A stretch of DNA of 64,000 nucleotides from NCBI GenBank assembly GCA_013791855.1, contig VMTA01000047.1, positions 152,580 to 216,579 on the forward strand, in the 5' to 3' direction. Below the pieces are notes generated by a model. The model worked only from the letters and a program-made list of their open reading frames with translations, was not told the DNA's origin and searched no databases. A program made the translations under genes and the position numbers. Position 1 is the first letter of the stretch, and every line of letters starts with the position of its first letter. Below, piece after piece: positions 43,905 through 52,025 of the stretch. The DNA comes from Sideroxydans sp. (lineage in GTDB: Bacteria > Pseudomonadota > Gammaproteobacteria > Burkholderiales > Gallionellaceae).

Positions 43905-43943
43905 GCACAAAGCATTTGTGCCACTCATAGTTTGTGCTAGCAT
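43905..43943 (+). promoter_or_regulatory. Promoter with overlapping palindrome before the second tiny gene
   Basis: GCACAAA-GCA-TTTGTGC (43905-43921) is a perfect 7-bp dyad. Its right arm contains TTGTGC (43916-43921), which stands 16 bases before TAGCAT (43938-43943) with an extended TGC in front, a reasonable -35/extended -10 pair. A protein bound to the dyad would block the promoter. Inferred only. Confidence 0.4.
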
Positions 43944-43993
43944 TACCCCCGTAGTTTTTGTTGGTATGTTCAACTTCAATAGGAGGGGTAAAT

Positions 43994-44092
43994 ATGTCTT
44001 TCGTCGCAGATCTCGCTTCCGTCGGCACCGCAATCCTGGCAGTCGGCTTCTCACTGTGGATGCTGAAGCAACTGTTCTCTGATTCCGAGTAA
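43994..44092 (+). CDS. Tiny single-helix membrane protein, copy 2 (32 residues)
   Basis: MSFVADLASVGTAILAVGFS then LWMLKQLFSDSE and TAA. A strong AGGAGGGG ends five bases before the ATG. One hydrophobic helix (about 8-24), Lys25, acidic end. Clear paralogue of the gene at 43710, with about two thirds of residues alike at the same positions and differences mostly at wobble bases or between hydrophobic residues. Followed 24 bases later by a strong terminator, so it is the end of a small transcription unit. Function unknown. Confidence 0.78.
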   Translation: MSFVADLASVGTAILAVGFSLWMLKQLFSDSE

Positions 44093-44116
44093 TCGACTTT
44101 ACAGTCGGTACAAATG

Positions 44117-44144
44117 AAAAACTCCAGCTTCGGCTGGAGTTTTT
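44117..44144 (+). terminator. Strong rho-independent terminator with TTCG loop
   Basis: AAAAACTCCAGC-TTCG-GCTGGAGTTTTT, a 12-bp stem with stable TTCG tetraloop and a following T-run. Ends the tiny-protein unit before tRNA-Met on the other strand. Confidence 0.93.
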
Positions 44145-44150
44145 TTTATT

Positions 44151-44227
44151 TGGTGGTGATAGGTGGACTTGAACCACCGACCCCAGCATTATGAGTGCTG
44201 TGCTCTAACCAACTGAGCTATATCACC
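44151..44227 (-). tRNA. tRNA-Met, elongator type (anticodon CAT)
   Basis: 77-base minus-strand tRNA: acceptor GGTGATA / TATCACC, D-arm AGCTCAGTTGGTTAGAGC, anticodon loop CTCATAA in CAGCA/TGCTG arms, T-loop GTTCAAGTC, encoded CCA. The GCACANCACTCATAATG form is that of elongator Met; tRNA-Ile2 (lysidine-modified CAT) cannot be fully excluded by eye. Confidence 0.9.
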
Positions 44228-44299
44228 GTCAACTTTTCGGGCATCGATCGTTGCGTTGCCAAAAAGAGGGCGGCATTTTGCTGATTTAGTCGCTCCCTG

Positions 44300-45040
44300 T
44301 CAATTACAGTCTGACATTTTCAGCTCGCTGTCCGGGAATTCTTTCTGAAAACCGCGCACTTTCGATTCGATCTCCGGCTCGGCATCCGCAATCACGAACT
44401 GTGTGAACCGGAGTTTGCTCTTGCGCTCCCCCACCTTGGCGGTGCGAACGCCCTGTTTGCGCAGGCTGGACAGATAGTTCTCGGCAGCACGTTCTGTGCG
44501 AAACACACCCAGTGAGATAGCACGCTGCCATTCGCCTGCTTCCTGCACAACGAAATAATCGTTCACGCCCAGATTCTTCAGTTGCCCGATCTTTTTCTGC
44601 ACCTCGGCCTGATTCTTCAGTGGTGACATATAGACCCAGTACCCGCTCGCATGCTCGATGCTGCGCGTCTGCAGGCGCGCCCCCAGTTCCAGTGCAGACA
44701 GTTTCTGCTGCGCATCTGCAAGACCTCTGCCGGAGAATTCCCCCCAGAACAGGCACTGCTTGATCTGCGGCGGATTCGCCAGTGCATCACTCAAACGCGG
44801 GGCGGGAGCAGGTTCTGCCGCTTCCACCGCCGATGCCACAGCGGACTCTGACACCGCGACCGGAGGCAAGGGTTCGGCTTTCGCCGCTGCCGCCTCTTTC
44901 AACAGGATGATCTTGTCCGCGTGCAACGGTGCCTGCGCTGCCAATACATCCGGATCGGCCATCAGCATCCCGCCCCAGCGCATCCACGCAAACAACAGTG
45001 CATTGACCAACAACAGCCCCCATACCCATTTCTTGCTCAT
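44300..45040 (-). CDS. SPOR-domain membrane protein
   Basis: A 246-residue protein with an N-terminal membrane helix (about 4-22, WVWGLLLVNALLFAWMRW), an Ala/Pro/Glu-rich periplasmic linker (about 45-85), and a C-terminal SPOR-like domain (about 150-215; YWVYMSPLKNQAEVQKKIGQL, WQRAISLGVFRTERAAENYL). SPOR domains bind denuded glycan strands at division sites. Overlaps coaX by four bases, the usual place for this protein in betaproteobacteria. Confidence 0.85.
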   Translation of the reverse strand: MSKKWVWGLLLVNALLFAWMRWGGMLMADPDVLAAQAPLHADKIILLKEAAAAKAEPLPPVAVSESAVASAVEAAEPAPAPRLSDALANPPQIKQCLFWGEFSGRGLADAQQKLSALELGARLQTRSIEHASGYWVYMSPLKNQAEVQKKIGQLKNLGVNDYFVVQEAGEWQRAISLGVFRTERAAENYLSSLRKQGVRTAKVGERKSKLRFTQFVIADAEPEIESKVRGFQKEFPDSELKMSDCN

Positions 45041-45759
45041 GCTTCGTCTTCTCCCAATATCTGTAGCCCGTGCAACACCACATGCGCGTCATGCTCGCAA
45101 GGCACGGACCAGCCATGCATCACTTCGCCAGCCGCACCACCACTCAGCAGACAGCGCACGCTGCCCTCACGCTGTTGCAGCAGACCGTACTGATGCAGGA
45201 TCGCCCCCTGCGTCGCCCGCACCGCTCCGCTCAGCATGGCAGCGGCGGTGTCGCGAGGGAAGTCCTGCAAGTCACCTGCCTGATCGGCCAGCTGCGCTGT
45301 GTTGGCGCTCAGACTGCTCAACATCAGAGACAGCCCCGGCAATATCAATCCACCCAGGAACTCGCCCTGCGCCGAGAGCGCATCGACCGTGGTCGCCGTG
45401 CCGCAATTGACCACCAGACAGGCACCGGCCACTCGGTGACGTGCCGCGACCAACGCCGCCCAGCGATCACTGCCGAGTTGTTGCGGCGCGCGATATGCGT
45501 TGCGCACGCCGCAGCGTTCAGCCTCGGCGCGGATGAGTGTCGGCTCACACTGCATAGCTGCGAAGAATTCGCGCAAATTGGCCTCGACCGCATCGCCCGC
45601 CACATTGGACACCAGTATGCGAGAACGCACCGGCAGATCGCCCACCAGCGCCGGCAGCTGTGCCAGATCGCGATTCTCCAGCACGCCCTGGCGCAGCCAG
45701 ACGCCGTTCTCCACCAGCGCCCATTTGCAACGACTGTTCCCGATATCCAGCAACAGCAT
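45037..45759 (-). CDS. coaX: Type III pantothenate kinase CoaX
   Basis: A 240-residue enzyme for the first step of coenzyme A synthesis. N-terminal phosphate motif LLLDIGNSRCKWAL (2-15), LGSDRWAALVAAR, VNCGTATTVDAL (about 118-129, catalytic Asp) and FLGGLILPGLSLML. Monovalent-cation-dependent type, insensitive to CoA feedback. Next to birA, as is common (Baf/BirA neighbours). Confidence 0.94.
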   Translation of the reverse strand: MLLLDIGNSRCKWALVENGVWLRQGVLENRDLAQLPALVGDLPVRSRILVSNVAGDAVEANLREFFAAMQCEPTLIRAEAERCGVRNAYRAPQQLGSDRWAALVAARHRVAGACLVVNCGTATTVDALSAQGEFLGGLILPGLSLMLSSLSANTAQLADQAGDLQDFPRDTAAAMLSGAVRATQGAILHQYGLLQQREGSVRCLLSGGAAGEVMHGWSVPCEHDAHVVLHGLQILGEDEA

Positions 45760-45760
45760 C

Positions 45761-46756
45761 CTATCTCCCCCTCAGACTGACTTCGCCAGAATGGAATTCG
45801 CGCAAACCCTCTGCCGTTTCAACGCGCAATGCCCCTTCATCCGTCACACCCAGCGCGACGCCTTCGATACGCTTGCCATCCGGCATCAGCATCTCGACAG
45901 GACGGTTGGCATGTATATGGGCGCGTTCCCATTCCTTATACATCGCAGTGAAGCCATGCGCGGAGAACTCGCGCAGCACGGGCACCAGATGTTTGAGCAA
46001 TACAGCCAACACCTTGTTGCGCTGACTGAGCTCGACACCGCAGGCCGACAAGTCGCCCGCCGCCTGCCCGATCTTGTTCGCTTCCGCCGGTGCGGTCAGA
46101 TTCAGTCCGATACCGATCACCACCGCACTGGGCCCCAGCATGTCGCCCTGCGCTTCCAGCAGGATACCGGCCAGCTTTCCCGATGGCAGCATCACATCAT
46201 TCGGCCACTTCAGGCCGGCGTCTTCAACGCCCAGTTCCCGCAAGGCACGCATCATGGCGACACCCACTGCCAGACTCAACCCCGACAGCGCCGCCAAGCC
46301 GCATTCAAAACGCCATAGCAGTGAGAAAGTGAGCGCCTCGCCCAGACCGGCATGCCAAGTACGCCCCAAGCGCCCGCGTCCGGCGCTCTGCCATTCCACC
46401 GCCACCACACGACCGCTGGCGGCGCCCTGCGACGCAGCCTGCAACAACAAGGCATTGCTGGAAGTCGCGCATTCGAGTATCTGCAGATCCAGCGCCGCGC
46501 GCACATCCCCGACTTCGGCAAGGATCCGGTCCTTGTCCAGCCAGCACAACGGATGGGACAGCCGATAGCCGCGCCCGCGCACACTGTGCAACAGAACGCC
46601 GTATTGCGCCACGTCATGCAGCGCGTTGTGCACGCTGGCGCGCGACATCCCCAACTGCCGGGCCATATCCTCGCCGGAATGGAACTCACCGTCTGCCAGC
46701 AAGCGCAGCAAAGTGAAGGTCAGCGTCTTCGGGGGAATGGCCGCTGTGATGCTCAT
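45761..46756 (-). CDS. birA: Bifunctional biotin ligase/biotin operon repressor BirA
   Basis: A 331-residue protein starting MSITAAIPPKTLTF at 46756; the longer frame overlaps the patatin gene. N-terminal winged helix-turn-helix (about 10-75; GEFHSGEDMARQLGMSRASVHNALHD), central ligase domain (about 95-265) with WQSAGRGRLGRTWHA and the KWPNDVML motif (catalytic-site Lys), GKLAGILLEA, C-terminal SH3-like domain (about 285-331). It attaches biotin to acetyl-CoA carboxylase and can repress bio genes. Confidence 0.95.
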   Translation of the reverse strand: MSITAAIPPKTLTFTLLRLLADGEFHSGEDMARQLGMSRASVHNALHDVAQYGVLLHSVRGRGYRLSHPLCWLDKDRILAEVGDVRAALDLQILECATSSNALLLQAASQGAASGRVVAVEWQSAGRGRLGRTWHAGLGEALTFSLLWRFECGLAALSGLSLAVGVAMMRALRELGVEDAGLKWPNDVMLPSGKLAGILLEAQGDMLGPSAVVIGIGLNLTAPAEANKIGQAAGDLSACGVELSQRNKVLAVLLKHLVPVLREFSAHGFTAMYKEWERAHIHANRPVEMLMPDGKRIEGVALGVTDEGALRVETAEGLREFHSGEVSLRGR

Positions 46757-47925
46757 TGCGCCAGATCGCGGCACGGCGGTTCGCCGCCCTGCTCCAGAAA
46801 GGCGACGATCTCTTCGCGGCGCTTGAGCGCATCCTGATAGCCGAGATCGATCAACGCGCGGCAATAGTGTTTGTCGAACAGCAGATAACTCACCAGATTC
46901 GCACCGCTGCCGCGCATCACACCGGCCAAGCGCAACAGCAAACGGATCGTCCATGGCAAGTTGTGGATATAGCGCTCGGCGATCTTCTCCAGCGGCTGGC
47001 TGGGCGAGATGACCAACGCCTCGACACGGCGCAAGTCCAGACTGCGGTGCATCTCCTCGGGAATGGCTGTCAGCGTCCGGTTGATACGTTGCAGGCGCTC
47101 CAGATCGACTTCCAGTCCGTCGATGAAGATGCTGTCAAGTGCATGGCCGGCGATCTCCGCCAGCGCGGGGTAATGCTCGATCTTGGGCCGCTTCTCGAAA
47201 TCCTCGGTCGCGCTATGGCCGACTCCGACCACCAGCACGCGCTCCGCGCCCAGATGCAGCGCGGAACTGATAGGCGCGATCTGCCGCATCGAACCGTCGC
47301 CGAAGAACTCTCGGTTCACGTGCACGGCCGGGAACATGAACGGGATGGCGGACGAAGCCAACATATGCTGGATGTCGAGTTGGGTCGGCACTCCGACGCG
47401 GCGGGTGCGTTTCCATGGCTGGATATCCGGCGCGCCCTGATAGAACGTCACCGAATGGCCGGTACCATAGCCCGAGGCGGTGACACTCACCGCATGCACC
47501 AGCCCGTCATCGATATGGCGCTGGATCAATTCGCATGGCAGAGCACGCTCCAGGAAGGTACGCAAAGGGCTGTTGTCCAGCAACGAGACCTGATTGAGCC
47601 GGTTGCTGCCCAGCATGCTCAGCAGCAGGCCGAACACCCAGCGCAGACTGTTACTCAGGACGCCGAGCGCATCAGCACGGTAGATGTCGGTCACGTGCGC
47701 ATTGGTCCATATGTTCAGCAGATAGCGCACCCCCTTGCGGAAATGGCGCGCGTTCACCGCCAGCGTGATTGCGTTGAGCGCGCCGGCCGAAGTGCCGCTG
47801 ATCACTTTGAAGGGGATCTTTGCCCGGTAAGGCAGGAACTCGGCGACGGCTTTCAGAACGCCGACCTGATAAGCCGCACGTGCACCACCGCCGGTGAGAA
47901 TCAGTCCGATCTTCTCCTTTTGCAT
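46753..47925 (-). CDS. Patatin-like phospholipase family protein
   Basis: A 390-residue protein with the patatin oxyanion motif LTGGGARAAYQVG (about 10-22), nucleophile GTSAGAL (about 44-50) and catalytic Asp in FFGDGSMRQIAP (about 211-222). The active-site set Ser/Asp is complete. The C-terminal third (about 300-390) is extra and has no clear family. Probably a cytoplasmic or membrane-associated lipid acyl hydrolase. Overlaps birA by four bases. Confidence 0.9.
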   Translation of the reverse strand: MQKEKIGLILTGGGARAAYQVGVLKAVAEFLPYRAKIPFKVISGTSAGALNAITLAVNARHFRKGVRYLLNIWTNAHVTDIYRADALGVLSNSLRWVFGLLLSMLGSNRLNQVSLLDNSPLRTFLERALPCELIQRHIDDGLVHAVSVTASGYGTGHSVTFYQGAPDIQPWKRTRRVGVPTQLDIQHMLASSAIPFMFPAVHVNREFFGDGSMRQIAPISSALHLGAERVLVVGVGHSATEDFEKRPKIEHYPALAEIAGHALDSIFIDGLEVDLERLQRINRTLTAIPEEMHRSLDLRRVEALVISPSQPLEKIAERYIHNLPWTIRLLLRLAGVMRGSGANLVSYLLFDKHYCRALIDLGYQDALKRREEIVAFLEQGGEPPCRDLAQ

Positions 47926-47929
47926 AGTT

Positions 47930-48166
47930 TCAAGCTGCCGAATGAGCCTTCACGGATTCCAGTGCATCCTGCAAAGTCTCCTCGGGGAGCGCGTTGAGCA
48001 TCTCGGACAACACCTCGGCGGCATCCACAGCCTGCGGCTGCAAACGCATCGCGTCGGCATTCGCCACCAGCACCGCCGCCGCACCCACCACTTTGAGCAG
48101 GCGCGCACGTTCCGCCATCAACATCTCGATCTCATTGCTCAACAACTCTTCTTCCTGCTTGTTCAT
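47930..48166 (-). CDS. Small predicted coiled-coil protein
   Basis: A 78-residue protein, [20 protein letters not shown] at the N-terminus forming a charged helix, then an Ala/Val-rich part (VVGAAAVLVANADAM) and an acidic C-terminal helix (EVLSEMLNALPEETLQDAL). No family recognised. AGGAG lies six bases before ATG 48166, which overlaps the maeB stop; the ATG at 48169 is less well spaced. Between maeB and the patatin gene on the same strand. Confidence 0.65.
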   Translation of the reverse strand: MNKQEEELLSNEIEMLMAERARLLKVVGAAAVLVANADAMRLQPQAVDAAEVLSEMLNALPEETLQDALESVKAHSAA

Positions 48167-50442
48167 CATGCACTCCTGGTTTTCACGCCGGCGACAGCCA
48201 GCGCACTCATGTTCACGATACGCCGCACCGTCGCGGTCGCGGTCAATATATGCGCGGACTTGTCCGCACCCAACAAGATGCCGCCGATGGTGATGCCATC
48301 GCCCGCAGTCATCTTGAGCAGATTGTAGGCGATATTGGCCGCATCCAGATTGGGCATCACCAACAGATTGGCCTGACCTTTCAATTGCACGTCCGGGAAC
48401 AACTGCTCGCGCATGCTTTCCGACAGCGCCGCGTCGCCATGCATCTCGCCCTCCACTTCCAGCTCCGGCGCCATCTGCGACAGCAAAGTCCGGGTACGCG
48501 CCATCTTGCGCGCCGATGCGTCGTCATGGCTACCGAAGTTGGAATGCGACAACAGCGCGACTTTCGGCGTCAGGCCGAAGTAACGCACCTCTTCAGCCGC
48601 CAGCATGGTCAACTCGGCCAGCTGCTCGGCAGTCGGATCGAGGTTCACATGCGTATCGCAGATGAACAATGTGTGTTTGGACAGCAACAGGATGTTCATC
48701 GCGCCGTACACACTGCTGCCGGGACGATGGCCGATCACCTCGTCGATGAAACGCAGGTGATAGAGCGGTTGGTCCACCGTGCCGCACAGCATCGCATCGG
48801 CCGCACCCATGTGCACCAGCATCGCCGCGATCAGCGTGCTGCGCCTGTGCATCTCGCGCTTGGCGACCTCGGGCGTCACCCCGCTGCGCGCACACAGGCG
48901 GTGGTATTCCATCCAGTAGTCGCGGTAGCGCGGATCATCGTTCGGATCGACCAGCTCGAAATCCTGACCGGCACGGATGCGCAAACCCAGCCGTTCGATG
49001 CGCTTCGCGATCACATCCGGCCGACCCACCAGTATCGGCAGTGCTAATCCCTCGTCCACCACGGTCTGTACCGCATGCAGTACACGCTCGTCCTCGCCCT
49101 CCGCATAGACCAGACGATGTTTTGTCTTCTTCGCCAGATCGAACACCGGCTTCATCAACATCGTCGAGTGATAGACGAAGCTGGATAAGTGTTCGATGTA
49201 GGCCGACATATCAGGTATCGGTCGCGTCGCCACCCCACTATCCATCGCCGCCTGTGCCACCGCCGGCGCGACCTTGTAGATCAGACGCGGATCGAAGGGC
49301 TTGGGGATCAGGTACTGCTCGCCGAAGCTCAGACTCTCGTCGCCATACACCGCAGCCACCTCATCCGACTGCTCGGCCCGTGCCAGTTCGGCGATGGCGC
49401 GTACTGCCGCCTGCTTCATCTCTTCATTGATGGCGGTCGCGCCCACATCCAGCGCACCGCGGAAGATGTAGGGGAAACACAACACGTTGTTGACCTGGTT
49501 CGGATAGTCGGAGCGGCCTGTCGCCAGGATCGCATCCGGGCGCGCCTCCAGCGCCAGCGCGGGCAATATCTCGGGATTCGGATTGGCCAGCGCGAAGATC
49601 AGCGGCCTCGCCGCCATCTGCTGCACCATCTCCGGTTTCAACACGCCGCCCGCCGACAGACCGAGGAACACATCCGCCCCCGCGATCACATCCGCCAGTT
49701 TGCGCTGCGGGATGTCGCGCGCATAGCGCGCCTTGTTGTCGTCCATCTCCTCGGCACGCCCCGTGTACACCACGCCCTTGATGTCGGTGACGACGATGTT
49801 CTCCATCTTCACGCCCAGGCTCACCAGCATGTCCAGACAAGCCAATGCCGCCGCACCCGCACCGCTCGCCACCAGTTTGATGTCCCCGATGTTCTTGCCG
49901 ACCACACGCAGACCATTCAACAATGCCGCGCCGACGATGATGGCCGTACCGTGCTGGTCGTCGTGGAACACGGGAATTTTCATGCGCTCGCGCAGCTTGC
50001 GCTCGATGTAGAAACACTCGGGGGCTTTGATATCTTCCAGGTTGATGCCGCCGAAGGTGGGCTCCAGCGCGGCGATGATGTCGACCAGTTTGTCCGGGTC
50101 GTTCTCGGCTATCTCGATGTCGAATACATCGATACCGGCGAACTTCTTGAACAGCACGCCCTTGCCTTCCATCACCGGCTTGGACGCCAGCGGGCCGATG
50201 TTGCCCAGCCCCAGCACCGCCGTGCCGTTGCTGATGACGGCGACCAGATTGCCGCGTGCGGTGAGGTTGCGCACTTCAGAGGGGTCGCGCACGATCTCAT
50301 CACAGGCCGCCGCGACGCCGGGTGAATAGGCCAGCGCCAGATCGCGCGCCGTATGCAAGGGCTTGCTCGGCTGCACGGTGATCTTGCCCGCCGGGGATTG
50401 GCGATGGTATTTCAATGCGGCTTCGCGTATCTGCTTGTCCAT
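48166..50442 (-). CDS. maeB: NADP-type malic enzyme MaeB with phosphotransacetylase-like domain
   Basis: A 758-residue enzyme from ATG 50442 ([13 protein letters not shown]). Malic N-terminal domain (about 15-155; [36 protein letters not shown]) and NAD(P) domain (about 160-405; [37 protein letters not shown]). The C-terminal phosphotransacetylase-like region (about 430-750) is regulatory in known MaeB proteins. It decarboxylates malate to pyruvate giving NADPH. The neighbouring mqo gene also acts on malate. Confidence 0.95.
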   Translation of the reverse strand: MDKQIREAALKYHRQSPAGKITVQPSKPLHTARDLALAYSPGVAAACDEIVRDPSEVRNLTARGNLVAVISNGTAVLGLGNIGPLASKPVMEGKGVLFKKFAGIDVFDIEIAENDPDKLVDIIAALEPTFGGINLEDIKAPECFYIERKLRERMKIPVFHDDQHGTAIIVGAALLNGLRVVGKNIGDIKLVASGAGAAALACLDMLVSLGVKMENIVVTDIKGVVYTGRAEEMDDNKARYARDIPQRKLADVIAGADVFLGLSAGGVLKPEMVQQMAARPLIFALANPNPEILPALALEARPDAILATGRSDYPNQVNNVLCFPYIFRGALDVGATAINEEMKQAAVRAIAELARAEQSDEVAAVYGDESLSFGEQYLIPKPFDPRLIYKVAPAVAQAAMDSGVATRPIPDMSAYIEHLSSFVYHSTMLMKPVFDLAKKTKHRLVYAEGEDERVLHAVQTVVDEGLALPILVGRPDVIAKRIERLGLRIRAGQDFELVDPNDDPRYRDYWMEYHRLCARSGVTPEVAKREMHRRSTLIAAMLVHMGAADAMLCGTVDQPLYHLRFIDEVIGHRPGSSVYGAMNILLLSKHTLFICDTHVNLDPTAEQLAELTMLAAEEVRYFGLTPKVALLSHSNFGSHDDASARKMARTRTLLSQMAPELEVEGEMHGDAALSESMREQLFPDVQLKGQANLLVMPNLDAANIAYNLLKMTAGDGITIGGILLGADKSAHILTATATVRRIVNMSALAVAGVKTRSA

Positions 50443-50498
50443 ACTGCCCTCGCTATTCTGACTCCCCTCAACGGGTACTTCGCACACCCCCGCCGTAC

Positions 50499-51989
50499 TT
50501 ACCCCTTGCGCTCCAGCCGCAAAGTCTCCAGCGTGCGCTTGCGAACCGCATGCAACAACGGCACATCGTCATCCAGCGATGAACCGTAAGACGGGATCAT
50601 CTCCCGCATCTTGCGCTGCCATTCTGCGCTCTTCATGCGCGGTTTGAAACAGCGCTCGATCACCTCGATCATCGCCTGCACCGAGGTCGATGCGCCGGGT
50701 GAAGCACCCAGCAGCGTGGCCAGCGTGCCGTCCTGCGCAGTCACGATCTCGGTGCCGAACTCCAGCTTGCCGCCTTTCTTGTCGCAGTCCTTGATGATCT
50801 GCACGCGCTGACCGGCCGAGGCCAGCTCCCAGCCGTTCTCGCGCGCATTACCGAAGAAATCGCGCAGCGCACCGACACGATCCTTGTGCGACTTCATCGC
50901 CTCGCCGATCAGGTAGCGCATCAATGGCAGGTTGTCGCGCGCCACCGACAGCATGGGTCTGAAGTTGCCCGACTTGAGCGAACCGAACAGGTCGAAGATC
51001 GAACCTTCCTTGAGGAACTTGGTGGTAATGCTGGCGAACGGCCCGAACAGCAGCACCGATTCACCGCCCAGGATGCGCGCATCCAGATGCGGCACCGACA
51101 TCGGCGGCGCGCCCACCGCCGCCTTGCCGTACACCTTGGTCGTATGCTGGCGCACGATCTTCGGATCGTGGCAGATCAGCCACTGGCCGCTGACCGGGAA
51201 ACCGCCGTAACCCTTCGCTTCCGGGATGCCGGACTTCTGCAACAGCGGCAGTGCGCCGCCACCCGCGCCGAGGAACACGAAGCCCGCGTCGATGGTGCGC
51301 GTCTTGTCGTCGTGCGTATCCTTCACGCGCACATGCCAGCGCCCGTCGTCGTGTTGCTTGAGGCCGGTGATGGTGTTGTTCAGTTTCAGTTCGAAATTGG
51401 GCAGCTTGAGCAGCGCTCTCACCAGCTTGCGGGTGAGAAAGCCAAAATCCACATCGGTGCCGTGCTTCACCTGCGTCGCCGCCACCGGCTCCTTGCCGTC
51501 GCGCCCCTGCATCACCAGCGGCATCCACTCGCGCAACACCGCCGGATCGTCGCTGAACTCCATCTCCTCGAACAGGTGATGTGTGTGCAGCGCCGCATAG
51601 CGCGTGCGCAGGAATTCGACGTCCGCCTTGCCGCGCACGAAACTCTGGTGATACACGGGATTGATGAACTTCTCCGGCGTCGGCAGCAAGCCCTGATCGA
51701 CCAGATAAGACCAAAACTGCAACGACACCTCATACGCCGCGTTGATCTCCAGCGCGCGCTTGATGCTGACGCTGCCGTCTGCCTGCTGCGGCGTGTAGTT
51801 CAGCTCGCAATAGCCGGCGTGCCCGGTGCCCGCATTGTTCAACCCGTGCGAACTCTCGCTCGCCACCTTGGACAGGCGCTCCACCATCATGATCTTGAGC
51901 GAGGGATCGAGTTGCGCCAGCAACTTTCCCAGCGTCGCGCTCATCACGCCCGCCCCGACCAGCAACACATCCACTTTCTTGTTCGACAT
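50499..51989 (-). CDS. mqo: Malate:quinone oxidoreductase Mqo
   Basis: A 496-residue FAD enzyme at the inner membrane that oxidises malate to oxaloacetate and passes electrons to quinone. VDVLLVGAGVMSATLG (FAD motif, about 6-21), ESSHGLNNAGTGHAGYCELNYTP region (about 43-65), FVFLGAGGGALPLLQKSGIPE and PHLDARILGGESVLLFGP. Start MSNKKVDVLL at 51989 with GGAAAG upstream; ATG 52010 is also possible. Between hrpA and maeB on one strand. Confidence 0.95.
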   Translation of the reverse strand: MSNKKVDVLLVGAGVMSATLGKLLAQLDPSLKIMMVERLSKVASESSHGLNNAGTGHAGYCELNYTPQQADGSVSIKRALEINAAYEVSLQFWSYLVDQGLLPTPEKFINPVYHQSFVRGKADVEFLRTRYAALHTHHLFEEMEFSDDPAVLREWMPLVMQGRDGKEPVAATQVKHGTDVDFGFLTRKLVRALLKLPNFELKLNNTITGLKQHDDGRWHVRVKDTHDDKTRTIDAGFVFLGAGGGALPLLQKSGIPEAKGYGGFPVSGQWLICHDPKIVRQHTTKVYGKAAVGAPPMSVPHLDARILGGESVLLFGPFASITTKFLKEGSIFDLFGSLKSGNFRPMLSVARDNLPLMRYLIGEAMKSHKDRVGALRDFFGNARENGWELASAGQRVQIIKDCDKKGGKLEFGTEIVTAQDGTLATLLGASPGASTSVQAMIEVIERCFKPRMKSAEWQRKMREMIPSYGSSLDDDVPLLHAVRKRTLETLRLERKG

Positions 51990-52025
51990 CTTCAGACTTT
52001 CCGGCACCATTATCCGGCGCACATT

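Noticed and set aside
44151..44227. tRNA-Ile2 or initiator tRNA instead of elongator tRNA-Met
   Set aside because: It has a paired first acceptor position, unlike initiator, and the anticodon-arm sequence matches elongator Met better than Ile2.
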